This document shows positions 5,420-12,048 of a stretch of DNA of 12,048 bases, in pieces; position 1 is the stretch's first letter; each line of letters begins with the position of its first letter. The translations under genes and the position numbers were made by a program. The notes below the pieces were generated by a model, which had not been told where the DNA came from, searched no databases, and saw only the letters and a program-made list of their open reading frames with translations. The stretch comes from Limisphaerales bacterium (GTDB taxonomy: Bacteria > Verrucomicrobiota > Verrucomicrobiia > Limisphaerales > UBA11358), in the NCBI GenBank assembly GCA_003455565.1, contig DMQW01000117.1, positions 1-12,048 on the forward strand, in the 5' to 3' direction.

Positions 5420-6892
5420 ATGATTGATTCCGTTTCCGAACCCGCCGGTGCGGGTGCTGATTTGAAAAAAGCGCGGCGGCAGAAGCCGGCCCGCTCCGAT
5501 GCCCGCCCGGCGGTTGACCGTTTGCCGCCGCATTCGCCGGAGGCCGAACAAGGCGTGCTGGGTTGCGCGCTGCTGTCGCCAAACGAATGCCTGGGCGAGT
5601 GCATCGAGAAGCTCAAGGACAATGGCAAGGAGGCGTTTTACGATCTGCGGCACCAGACGATTTACGAGACGCTGGCGGACATGTTTAATACGCGGAAGGC
5701 GATTGATTTGATCACGGTGCAGCAGAATTTGAAGGACCGGCAGTTGCTGGAACAGATCGGCGGCATCGCGTATTTGAGCCAGTTGCAGGATGCAGTGCCG
5801 AGCGCGGCGAACTTGAGCTATTACCTCGACATCGTCCGCGAAAAATTTTTGCTGCGGAAATTGATCCAGACCTGCACGGAGGTCGTGGGGCGCGTTTTTG
5901 ATTACGAAGGCGATGTGGAGGCGCTGCTGGATGATGTGGAGAAGGAAATTTTGCGCGTCAACGAATCGCGGGCGCAGGGCAACATTGTCGGCGTCAAAGA
6001 ACTGGTGACGCAGTCGCTCGGCCAGATTGAAAATTATTTCAGCCGCAAGGGTCAGTTGAGCGGGCTGGCGACGGGTTTCCCGGATCTGGACAGGCTGACG
6101 GACGGTTTGCACGGCGGAGAGATGATCATCATCGCGGCGCGGCCTTCGATGGGCAAAACGTCGCTGGCGATGAACATCGCGGAACACGTCGCGCTGGAAT
6201 CGCAGCAGCCGGTGGGCGTGTTCAGCCTGGAAATGAGCGCGGCGGCGCTGGTGCTGCGCATGTTGTGCTCGGTGGCGCGCGTGAACCTGCGGAGCATCCG
6301 CGACGGGTTCATGAGCGAGTCGGATTTTCCGAAACTGATGTCGGCATCGGGACGGCTGGCGGGGTCGAAACTGTTCATTGACGACACGGCGGGGCTTTCG
6401 ATTTTGCAGTTGCGGGCGCGGGCGCGGCGCATGGCGCAGCAGCATGGAATCAAGTTGTTTATTATTGACTATTTGCAGCTTCTAAACTCTACTGCGCGGC
6501 GGGCGCAAGAAAACCGGCAGCAGGAAATTGCCGATATTTCCAGCGGCGTGAAAGCGCTGGCGAAAGAATTGAACGTGCCGATCATTATTTTGAGCCAGTT
6601 GAACCGGGAACTGGAAAAAGACAAGAGCCGGAAACCGCGGTTGAGCGATTTGCGCGAGTCGGGTTCTCTCGAGCAGGATGCGGATCTGGTCGGGCTGCTT
6701 TACAAGCCGAACGCGGGTGATGATGAAGACGGCGCACCGCCCGAGGAAAGCGACGGCGTGCCGGTGAATTTTCTGATCGCCAAGCAGCGCAACGGGCCGA
6801 CGGGCGATGTTAATTTGACTTTCTTGAAAACATACACGCGCTTTGAAAGCGCAGCAAAGTTTAGCGACGAAGACGTGCCATCTGGCAGATAA
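5420..6892 (+). CDS. dnaB: Replicative DNA helicase DnaB
   Basis: A 490-residue hexameric helicase that unwinds DNA ahead of the replisome, moving 5'-3' on the lagging strand. After a basic, poorly conserved N-terminal extension (1-33), the DnaB N-terminal domain starts at RLPPHSPEAEQGVLGCALLS. The RecA-like motor follows: Walker A ARPSMGKTS (K246, T247), Walker B LFIIDYLQLL (D350), and the C-terminal KQRNGPTG (K455-G459) that helps in nucleotide sensing. All key residues are present and the length is near normal. I start at ATG 5420 because the frame further upstream runs through a terminator; no Shine-Dalgarno sequence is visible. bamA starts 3 bp after the stop, so the two are very likely cotranscribed. 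Confidence 0.95.
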   Translation: MIDSVSEPAGAGADLKKARRQKPARSDARPAVDRLPPHSPEAEQGVLGCALLSPNECLGECIEKLKDNGKEAFYDLRHQTIYETLADMFNTRKAIDLITVQQNLKDRQLLEQIGGIAYLSQLQDAVPSAANLSYYLDIVREKFLLRKLIQTCTEVVGRVFDYEGDVEALLDDVEKEILRVNESRAQGNIVGVKELVTQSLGQIENYFSRKGQLSGLATGFPDLDRLTDGLHGGEMIIIAARPSMGKTSLAMNIAEHVALESQQPVGVFSLEMSAAALVLRMLCSVARVNLRSIRDGFMSESDFPKLMSASGRLAGSKLFIDDTAGLSILQLRARARRMAQQHGIKLFIIDYLQLLNSTARRAQENRQQEIADISSGVKALAKELNVPIIILSQLNRELEKDKSRKPRLSDLRESGSLEQDADLVGLLYKPNAGDDEDGAPPEESDGVPVNFLIAKQRNGPTGDVNLTFLKTYTRFESAAKFSDEDVPSGR

Positions 6893-6895
6893 AAA

Positions 6896-9340
6896 ATGAA
6901 ATCCATCATTCGACCCCTGGGTGTTTCCATGTTGTTAGGCTGCGCGACCGCTGGGTGGGCGCAGAGCACGGGACCAAAAATTGACCGCGTGGACGTGAAG
7001 TTCGTCGGGCCGGCCTCGGTCAGCGAACAATTCATCCGCTCCAACATCAAGACCAAGTCCGGCTCCAGTTATCAGATGGGGCTGACGCAGGATGATGTGC
7101 ATCTGCTTTATGGCACGGGGCAATTTTACAACATCCGCGTCTCGGTGGATCAAGCCGATGACGGCGGCGTGGTGCTGACCTACATCATCCAGGTGCGTCC
7201 GCGCATCACCGACATCAAGCTCGAAGGCAACCAGAAGTTGAGCGACTCGAAGCTGAAGAAAAAAATCACCGCCAAAGTCGGCGAACCGTTGGACGAACAA
7301 AAGCTGTTCACCGACGTGCAGGAGATCAAAAAGCTGTATGAAAAAAACGGCCTGTCCGACACACACGTGAAATATGTCCTGAACATCGAGGAGGCGACCG
7401 GTCACGGCTCGGTCACCTTTCACATCGAGGAAAGTCCCAAGGTCAAGATCACGAATGTGGAATTTCCCGGCGCGACGGCGTTTCCGCAAAAGGCATTGCG
7501 CAAGGAACTCAAGACGATCCGGCGCTGGTCGTTTTCGTGGCTCACCGGCAGCGGCTACTTCAAGCAGGATGAATTTGACGGCGACCGCGACCGGCTGAAC
7601 AATTTTTACCGCAACCACGGCTATCTGGATTTTGAGATCAAGGACGTGAAGTTTGAGCGGGCGACGACCAACCAGTTGGACATAAAATATTACGTTTATG
7701 AAGGCCGCCAATACAAGGTCGGTCAGGTAAAAATGTCGGGCAATAAAATTTTTACCGACGCGGAAATTACCAGCGGACTCCGAACCACGCATGATTTTGA
7801 ACATTTGAAATCCAAGCTCGGCGCGCACGGTTTGCCCATGGATTCAGGCGATACGTTCACCCCCGACGGCCTCACCAAGGACACCGAGGCGGTCCAGGAT
7901 TTTTACGGCAGCAAAGGCTACGTCGAAATTTCGCAAGGCCAGGCGTTGCGCGTTTTGCGCGTGCCGAACGTCGAGAACGGCACGATGGATCTGGAATTTC
8001 AGATGGACGACTCGCAGAAATCCTACGTCCAAAAAATTGAAATTCACGGCAACCTCAAGACCAAGGACAAAGTCATCCGCCGCGAACTGGCGATCTCCCC
8101 CGGCGACACGCTCGACATGGTGCGCGTCAAGATCAGCAAGCAGCGCCTCGAAGGTCTGCAGTATTTCAGCAAGGTGGATTTGCGTCCCGAAGCCATTGAA
8201 CCGCCCATCGCCGGCCGAAAAAACCTGGTCGTCAATGTTGAGGAACAAAACACCGGCAACTTCACCATCGGCGCCGGGTTCAGCTCCGTGGATTCGCTCG
8301 TCGGCTACGCCGAAGTTTCGCAGGGCAATTTCGATTTGTTCCATCCGCCCTACTTCACCGGCGGCGGCCAGAAAATCCGGTTACGCGTCCAGCTCGGCAC
8401 GCTACGTCAGGACTACGAACTTTCCTTCACAGAACCCTGGTTTCTAAATCGCAAGCTGTCATTGGGCGTTGACCTCTACCGTCACGATCTCAACTTTGAA
8501 AGCCCCAACAACATTTACGACGAGACCCGCACCGGGGCGAAGATAAGCCTCACTCGCGCCCTCGGCAGCGATTTTCTCATCGGCAGTGTCAGCTACACCG
8601 CTGAAGATATCGGCGTTTCGCTGAATAACGCAGCGAATGGTTTTACGCCGCTGCCGAATTATGCAAACGTGCCGCAAGACATTCTGAAGGAGACCGGCGA
8701 CCATCTTTACCAGCGCCTCGGCGGCTCACTGGCTTACGACACGCGCAACAGCACCCAGCTTCCCAACCACGGCCAGCGGAGCGAACTGTCATCTGAATTC
8801 AGCACCGGAGACAAAACATTTTACAAGGTGGAACTCCACACCGCCTGGTATTTCCCCGGTTTCTTCAAGGGCCACGTCCTTGAGGTCATCGGCCGCGCTG
8901 GCGTCGCCGACAGCCTCGAAGGCGGCGATGTGCCTTTCTACGACCGCTATTACTTGGGTGGTCTTTACTCGCTGCGTGGTTTCAAATTCCGTAACATCGC
9001 TCCGCGCGATCCAAGCTATGTGCCGGGCGGGTCTATGCCGAATGAACCTATCGGCGGGGACAGTTATTGGTTTGGCTCACTCGAATACAGCGTGCCAATT
9101 TTTGAAAAGGACGGCGGCGTGAGCCTTCGCTTCGCGCTGTTTTACGACATCGGCGCGGTGGGTGCCGCGCCTTATTCCTTCTCCAGTTCTTACAACGACA
9201 ACTGGGGTCTGGGCATGCGCCTGAACATCCCGCACCTTGGCCCGTTGCGGCTTGACTACGGCATACCCATCACCCATGACGCCTACAACAGCAGCTCCGG
9301 CCAGTTCCAGTTTGGCGTCGGCTACACCCGCGAATTTTAA
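6896..9340 (+). CDS. bamA: Outer-membrane protein assembly factor BamA (Omp85)
   Basis: This 814-residue protein is the central component of the BAM complex, which folds beta-barrel proteins into the outer membrane. The signal peptide ends at about GWA|Q (residue 22). Five POTRA domains follow at roughly 25-95, 98-175, 178-270, 271-375 and 376-452, recognisable by repeats such as ITDIKLEGNQKLSDSKLKKK and VQKIEIHGNLKTKDKVIRRE. The 16-strand barrel covers about 453-814 and ends in an aromatic strand (GVGYTREF). The loop-6 motif is LRGF (693-696) where enterobacteria have VRGF; the key R694 is kept. It starts 3 bp after dnaB without a Shine-Dalgarno sequence, and its usual partner OmpH/Skp follows. 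Confidence 0.93.
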   Translation: MKSIIRPLGVSMLLGCATAGWAQSTGPKIDRVDVKFVGPASVSEQFIRSNIKTKSGSSYQMGLTQDDVHLLYGTGQFYNIRVSVDQADDGGVVLTYIIQVRPRITDIKLEGNQKLSDSKLKKKITAKVGEPLDEQKLFTDVQEIKKLYEKNGLSDTHVKYVLNIEEATGHGSVTFHIEESPKVKITNVEFPGATAFPQKALRKELKTIRRWSFSWLTGSGYFKQDEFDGDRDRLNNFYRNHGYLDFEIKDVKFERATTNQLDIKYYVYEGRQYKVGQVKMSGNKIFTDAEITSGLRTTHDFEHLKSKLGAHGLPMDSGDTFTPDGLTKDTEAVQDFYGSKGYVEISQGQALRVLRVPNVENGTMDLEFQMDDSQKSYVQKIEIHGNLKTKDKVIRRELAISPGDTLDMVRVKISKQRLEGLQYFSKVDLRPEAIEPPIAGRKNLVVNVEEQNTGNFTIGAGFSSVDSLVGYAEVSQGNFDLFHPPYFTGGGQKIRLRVQLGTLRQDYELSFTEPWFLNRKLSLGVDLYRHDLNFESPNNIYDETRTGAKISLTRALGSDFLIGSVSYTAEDIGVSLNNAANGFTPLPNYANVPQDILKETGDHLYQRLGGSLAYDTRNSTQLPNHGQRSELSSEFSTGDKTFYKVELHTAWYFPGFFKGHVLEVIGRAGVADSLEGGDVPFYDRYYLGGLYSLRGFKFRNIAPRDPSYVPGGSMPNEPIGGDSYWFGSLEYSVPIFEKDGGVSLRFALFYDIGAVGAAPYSFSSSYNDNWGLGMRLNIPHLGPLRLDYGIPITHDAYNSSSGQFQFGVGYTREF

Positions 9341-9417
9341 GATGAAACGCCGCCGCCGATAATTTTGAACTGATTTTGGTTGGCCTTGTCAGTAAATTCT
9401 GATTCTCTATGCACTTT

Positions 9418-10032
9418 ATGAAAAACATCCGAAACATTGTTCTGACCATTTCCCTGCTGGCATTTTTAAGCGTGCCGGCCTTCGCGCAGACCAAGACGGC
9501 CAGCGTGGACATGAAGAAGCTTTTCAACGGCTATTGGAAAACCAAATCCGCCCAGACCTTGCTGGAAAAAAGCAAGGCCGACCTCCGCAAGGATCTCAAG
9601 GACATGGCGGACAACCTTGAAAAGTCCCAGACCGATTACAAACAGCTTTTGGAACAGGCCAATGACCCGGCCATTTCTGCGGACGAACGCGACAAGCGCA
9701 AACTGGCCATCGCCGACAAGGCCAAGGATGTGAACAACCAAAAGGCCGCCTTTGAACAATACCAGCGGCAGGCCGAATCGAATCTGGCTGAAAAAAGCCA
9801 GCGCATGAGCGGCAATCTCGTCGCCGACATCCAGAAGGCCGTCGCCGACAAGTCCAAGGCTGGTAATTACACGCTCGTTCTCAATTCCGCCGCCACCGAA
9901 GTCGTGGTTTACAGCGACACCGGCGCCGACATCACCGATTCCGTTCTCAAGCAACTCAACGAGGGCGCGCCAATTGATGTGACCAAGCCGGCCGGCGGAA
10001 TGCCGTTCAACATCAGCACGAACCTGCCCTGA
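9418..10032 (+). CDS. OmpH/Skp family periplasmic chaperone
   Basis: A 204-residue secreted protein. Skp-type proteins form trimers with long coiled-coil arms that hold unfolded outer-membrane proteins on the way to BamA, and this gene lies directly after bamA as in many diderms. The signal peptide is clear (MKNIRNIVLTISLLAFLSVP, then AFA|Q with cleavage after residue 23). ASVDMKKLFNGYWKTKSAQ begins the body domain, and residues about 45-130 are a charged coiled coil (EKSKADLRKDLKDMADNLEK). YTLVLNSAATEVVVYSDTGADIT is the conserved C-terminal beta part. An ATG three codons upstream (9409) is a possible start; I prefer 9418 because it gives a standard signal peptide. Neither start has a Shine-Dalgarno sequence. 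Confidence 0.88.
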   Translation: MKNIRNIVLTISLLAFLSVPAFAQTKTASVDMKKLFNGYWKTKSAQTLLEKSKADLRKDLKDMADNLEKSQTDYKQLLEQANDPAISADERDKRKLAIADKAKDVNNQKAAFEQYQRQAESNLAEKSQRMSGNLVADIQKAVADKSKAGNYTLVLNSAATEVVVYSDTGADITDSVLKQLNEGAPIDVTKPAGGMPFNISTNLP

Positions 10033-10067
10033 ACGGAACGGACAATCGTTTCAAAATAATTTCACGC

Positions 10068-10096
10068 TTGCTTCGGGTGGCGCGGACAGGTAGATT
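10068..10096 (+). promoter_or_regulatory. Candidate sigma70-type promoter for rpmI-rplT
   Basis: TTGCTT (10068-10073) and TAGATT (10091-10096) are 17 bp apart, the ideal spacing, with moderate matches to TTGACA and TATAAT. Transcription would begin near 10103 and give a leader of about 24 nt before rpmI. This is pattern matching only; read-through from bamA-ompH is the alternative. Confidence 0.4.
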
Positions 10097-10110
10097 TCGC
10101 GCTCTTTTTT
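10080..10110 (+). terminator. Weak hairpin with T run after ompH
   Basis: A 5-bp stem GCGCG/CGCGC (10080-10084 and 10098-10102) with a 13-nt loop is followed by TCTTTTTT (10103-10110). It could end the dnaB-bamA-ompH transcript or attenuate into rpmI. The stem is short and overlaps the candidate promoter, so confidence is low. Confidence 0.3.
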
Positions 10111-10126
10111 ATCACTAATTGAATTT

Positions 10127-10336
10127 ATGCGACGCCCCAAAGGTATTAAGACCAGAAAATCCGTAGCCAAGCGGTTTAAAATCACCGGCACCGGCAAAGT
10201 CATGCGCTCACGCGCCGGACGCCGCCACTTGGCCCAAACCAAAAACGCCAAGCGCCTCCGCCGTCTCGGCAAGATGGCGGTGGTTGACAAAACTGATGCC
10301 TACCGCATCACCCAAAATCTCCCGTTCAGCCACTGA
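10127..10336 (+). CDS. rpmI: 50S ribosomal protein L35
   Basis: This 69-residue basic protein of the large ribosomal subunit carries the L35 core: KTRKSVAKRFKITGTGKVMR followed by SRAGRRHLAQTKNAKRLRRL. The start MRRPKGI differs slightly from the usual MPKMKT. The C-terminus ends ITQNLPFSH, near the family's usual LPY-like end. rplT follows 29 bp later. In most bacteria infC precedes rpmI; here the preceding gene is ompH. No Shine-Dalgarno sequence is visible before the ATG. Confidence 0.95.
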   Translation: MRRPKGIKTRKSVAKRFKITGTGKVMRSRAGRRHLAQTKNAKRLRRLGKMAVVDKTDAYRITQNLPFSH

Positions 10337-10365
10337 ACGATTAAACCATTAACGAATAACGAACC

Positions 10366-10749
10366 ATGCGTGTTACCAACTCCCCCGCTTCCCGCAAACG
10401 TCGCAAACGGATGCTGACCGCCGCCAAAGGCTTCCGTCTTAAACGTTCCAAACTTTACCGCTACGCGTCCGACGCCGTTGATCACGGCCGGCAATATGCC
10501 TACCGCGATCGCCGCGTCAAAAAGCGCACCTTCCGCTATCTCTGGCAGATTCGCATCAACGCCGCCGCCCGCGCCGCCGGTCTGACTTACAGCCGCTTCA
10601 TGGAAGGTCTCAAGGCCGCCAAGTGCGCGCTCGACCGCAAGGTCATCGCCGACCTCGCCGCGACCGATGCCGCCGCCTTTGGCGAACTGGTGACCCTCGC
10701 CAAAACCGCGCTGAAGGCCAAGCCCGCCGCCACACTTGCCAAGGCGTAA
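10366..10749 (+). CDS. rplT: 50S ribosomal protein L20
   Basis: A 127-residue 23S rRNA-binding assembly protein of the large subunit. The basic N-terminal extension (SRKRRKRMLTAAKGFRLKRS) and the globular core are typical: YAYRDRRVKKRTFRYLWQIR, INAAARAAGLTYSRFMEGLK and DRKVIADLAATDAAAFGELV. It ends in a short Ala/Lys tail (AKPAATLAKA) slightly longer than usual. It is cotranscribed with rpmI and followed by an intrinsic terminator. In other bacteria L20 represses its own operon through a leader RNA upstream of rpmI; the leader here is too short to show such a structure convincingly. Confidence 0.95.
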   Translation: MRVTNSPASRKRRKRMLTAAKGFRLKRSKLYRYASDAVDHGRQYAYRDRRVKKRTFRYLWQIRINAAARAAGLTYSRFMEGLKAAKCALDRKVIADLAATDAAAFGELVTLAKTALKAKPAATLAKA

Positions 10750-10766
10750 ACAATTTCAAATCTAAA

Positions 10767-10782
10767 ATTTCAAATTTGAAAT
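10767..10782. repeat. 16-bp perfect AT-rich palindrome
   Basis: ATTTCAAATTTGAAAT is its own reverse complement. It sits just after rplT and is preceded by partial repeats of the same unit (AATTTCAAAT at 10752-10761). It directly abuts the terminator hairpin. It may be a dispersed short repeat; a protein-binding site is also possible but unsupported. Confidence 0.4.
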
Positions 10783-10783
10783 A

Positions 10784-10819
10784 AACGGGCGACCAGCAAT
10801 GGCCGCCCGTTCTTCTTTT
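10784..10819 (+). terminator. Intrinsic terminator after rplT
   Basis: The stem AACGGGCG/CGCCCGTT (10784-10791 and 10804-10811) continues, after one A-C mismatch, into CCA-GCAA-TGG with a GCAA tetraloop. The T-rich tail is TTCTTCTTTT (10810-10819). It separates the ribosomal-protein unit from pheS. Confidence 0.8.
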
Positions 10820-10922
10820 GCCGCAAAGGAACGCAAAGAACGCAGACACTGAAAATATTTTGGTGGGGCGGGCGTCCTCGCAAGCCGGAATTTTCTTTGT
10901 GTCCTTTGCGTTCTCCTGCGGC
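10820..10922. repeat. Imperfect inverted-repeat element before pheS
   Basis: The left arm (10820-10846, starting GCCGCAAAGGAACGCAAAGA) and the right arm (10893-10922, ending CCTTTGCGTTCTCCTGCGGC) are imperfect inverted copies around a GC-rich centre of about 46 bp. I recall similar AACGCAAAGAACGCA-type repeats as frequent intergenic elements in verrucomicrobial genomes. It occupies most of the rplT-pheS gap, so the pheS promoter must lie in it or in the last 18 bp. Confidence 0.6.
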
Positions 10923-10940
10923 TAATCTTTTCAAAATTTT

Positions 10941-11999
10941 ATGGCTGGATTTCTCGACGACATTGAACCGCTAAAACAAACCGCCAGCGCGGAACTCAAA
11001 GCCGCGCCCGACCTTGCCGCGCTCGAACAAACCAAGGGCGCGTGGCTCGGCGCAAACGGCAAGTTCACCGCGCTGATGAAACAACTCGGCACGTTGCCGA
11101 AAGAAGAAAAGCCCGCCGCCGGCAAACTCATCAACGTCGCCAAAGTCGAACTTGAGGCCACGCTCGCCGCCCGCCGCGAAGAACTTCAACTCGCCGCCGC
11201 GTTGCCGAAGGAGCCAACCGATTTCACATTGCCCGGACGCCGCCGCGCGCTCGGCAAATTGCATCCGCTCACGCAGGTCACCGAAGACATCGTGCGCGCT
11301 TTCCGAAAGCTTGGTTTCGCCGTCGCCGACGGGCCGGAGATCGAGGACGAGTATCATTGCTTCGACGCGCTCAACACGCCCGCCGACCACCCCGCCCGCG
11401 ACGCCCAGGACACGTTTTATTTGGCAACGAACGGCGCTGACACAGCGCCGCTACAAAACACACCCGCTGTAGCGGCGGTCTGTGACCGCCGACTTCTCCG
11501 CACGCACACCTCCTCCGTCCAAATCCGCGTGATGAAATCGCAGCCGCCGCCCGTGCGCATCATCGTGCCGGGCCGCGTGTATCGCCGCGACAACGCCGAC
11601 GCCACGCACAACCCGACCTTCCAGCAGATTGAAGGACTTTATGTGGACAAAGGCGTTACCGTCGGCGACCTCAAAGGCACGGTCGAATTCGTCTTCAAGG
11701 AACTGCTCGGCAGCGACGTGAAGATCCGTTTCCGTCCGCACTATTTTAGTTATACCGAGCCGAGCTTCGAGATTGATTTCAGCAGTGCGCTCGTCAAGAA
11801 GATGGGCAAGGACTGGCTGGAAATCGCCGGTTGCGGCATGGTGCATCCGCAAGTGTTCGAGAACGTCGGCTACGATCCCGCCGTCTGGAGCGGCTGGGCG
11901 TTCGGCTTCGGCATCGAACGCATCGCGATGATTCGTTACGGCATCAACGACATCCGCCTCTTCTACGAAAACGACGTGCGGTTCCTGAAACAGTTTTAA
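10941..11999 (+). CDS. pheS: Phenylalanyl-tRNA synthetase alpha subunit
   Basis: A 352-residue catalytic subunit of the (alpha-beta)2 class II enzyme that charges tRNA-Phe. The N-terminal coiled coil that binds tRNA covers about residues 1-90. The catalytic domain starts at HPLTQVTEDIVRAFRKLGF. VPGRVYRRDNADATHNPTFQ, continuing QIEG (to G232), is the motif 2 region, and GFGIERIAMIRYG (322-334) is motif 3 with R327. All these are intact. Residues about 162-183, between DTFYL and RLLRTHTS, are extra compared with the three or four residues usual there and come from a palindromic repeat lying in frame; this also explains the slightly long protein. LLRTHTSSVQIRVM follows normally, so the gene probably still works. 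No Shine-Dalgarno sequence is visible. pheT would be expected downstream, outside the window. Confidence 0.95.
   Translation: MAGFLDDIEPLKQTASAELKAAPDLAALEQTKGAWLGANGKFTALMKQLGTLPKEEKPAAGKLINVAKVELEATLAARREELQLAAALPKEPTDFTLPGRRRALGKLHPLTQVTEDIVRAFRKLGFAVADGPEIEDEYHCFDALNTPADHPARDAQDTFYLATNGADTAPLQNTPAVAAVCDRRLLRTHTSSVQIRVMKSQPPPVRIIVPGRVYRRDNADATHNPTFQQIEGLYVDKGVTVGDLKGTVEFVFKELLGSDVKIRFRPHYFSYTEPSFEIDFSSALVKKMGKDWLEIAGCGMVHPQVFENVGYDPAVWSGWAFGFGIERIAMIRYGINDIRLFYENDVRFLKQF
11432..11491. repeat. 60-bp double-hairpin palindromic element inside pheS
   Basis: Two hairpins face each other around a 12-nt centre. The left is CGGCGCT-gacac-AGCGCCG (11432-11450) and the right is CGGCGGTC-tgt-GACCGCCG (11473-11491), with CTACA and TGTAG on their inner sides. 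The whole 24-nt arms (11432-11455 and 11468-11491) are inverted copies at 20 of 24 positions, and the four differences form complementary pairs that keep each hairpin closed. The length is a multiple of three and the pheS frame has no stop across it. Confidence 0.8.
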
Positions 12000-12048
12000 G
12001 AAATTGACGCGCCCGCGTTCGGTTCAGGAGCGCGGCCTTCAGAGCCTG

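Noticed and set aside
5333..6445. Long open frame (370 codons) on the minus strand opposite dnaB
   Set aside because: It is an Arg/His/Gln-rich antisense shadow caused by GC-biased codons of an unmistakable dnaB.
6941..6946. Lipobox-like LLGC in the BamA signal peptide
   Set aside because: BamA proteins are not lipoproteins, and a normal signal peptidase I site (GWA|Q) follows; the residue before GC is atypical for a lipobox.
6935..7828. Long minus-strand frame (297 codons) opposite bamA
   Set aside because: It is antisense to conserved POTRA domains and has no recognisable features of its own.
12000..12048. GC-rich tail after pheS as a terminator or repeat
   Set aside because: Only a weak GCGC pairing is visible, there is no T run, and the window ends too soon to judge.

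Overview
The window looks like chromosomal DNA from a Verrucomicrobiota bacterium, most like the Pedosphaera/Limisphaerales group. This placement is inferred from memory of families, not from a search. It rests on the dnaB-bamA-ompH-rpmI-rplT-pheS order, several small secreted or zinc-ribbon proteins of a type common in that phylum, mostly Shine-Dalgarno-less starts, and abundant short palindromic repeats. A BamA and an OmpH/Skp homologue show a Gram-negative (diderm) envelope.

Positions 1-3965 are an accessory region, with visibly lower GC from about 1.6 to 3.6 kb. It holds the tail of an unidentified gene (1-102), a minus-strand DUF3800 protein (232-861), and a tightly coupled three-gene operon (1015-2572: secreted protein, 47-residue zinc ribbon, secreted coiled-coil protein, joined by two ATGA overlaps). 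An unrecognised 310-residue protein (2709-3641) and a small possible membrane protein (3744-3965) follow.

Positions 3966-4572 contain no intact gene. They hold the wreck of a trypsin-like serine protease gene interrupted by a 94-bp palindromic element, a second and unrelated 70-bp palindromic repeat, and a hairpin-rich leader. The leader runs into a lineage-type hypothetical protein (4573-5280), which has one of the few clear ribosome binding sites and ends in a strong intrinsic terminator (5306-5334).

Positions 5420-11999 are a conserved core block, all on the plus strand. It encodes the replicative helicase DnaB, the outer-membrane insertase BamA starting 3 bp after dnaB, the periplasmic chaperone OmpH/Skp, ribosomal proteins L35 and L20, and the phenylalanyl-tRNA synthetase alpha subunit. 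A good terminator separates rplT from pheS. pheT is not in the window, and infC does not sit before rpmI.

The most striking observation is in pheS. A 60-bp double-hairpin repeat lies in frame inside the coding sequence and appears to add about 20 residues just before the conserved LLRTHTS segment. The two hairpins differ only at four positions that keep each stem paired. This resembles, by analogy, the Rickettsia palindromic elements that insert into genes. Four different palindromic element types occur in these 12 kb. I see no defence island, CRISPR array, insertion sequence, tRNA or rRNA. The last 49 bases (12000-12048) hold no feature I can support.
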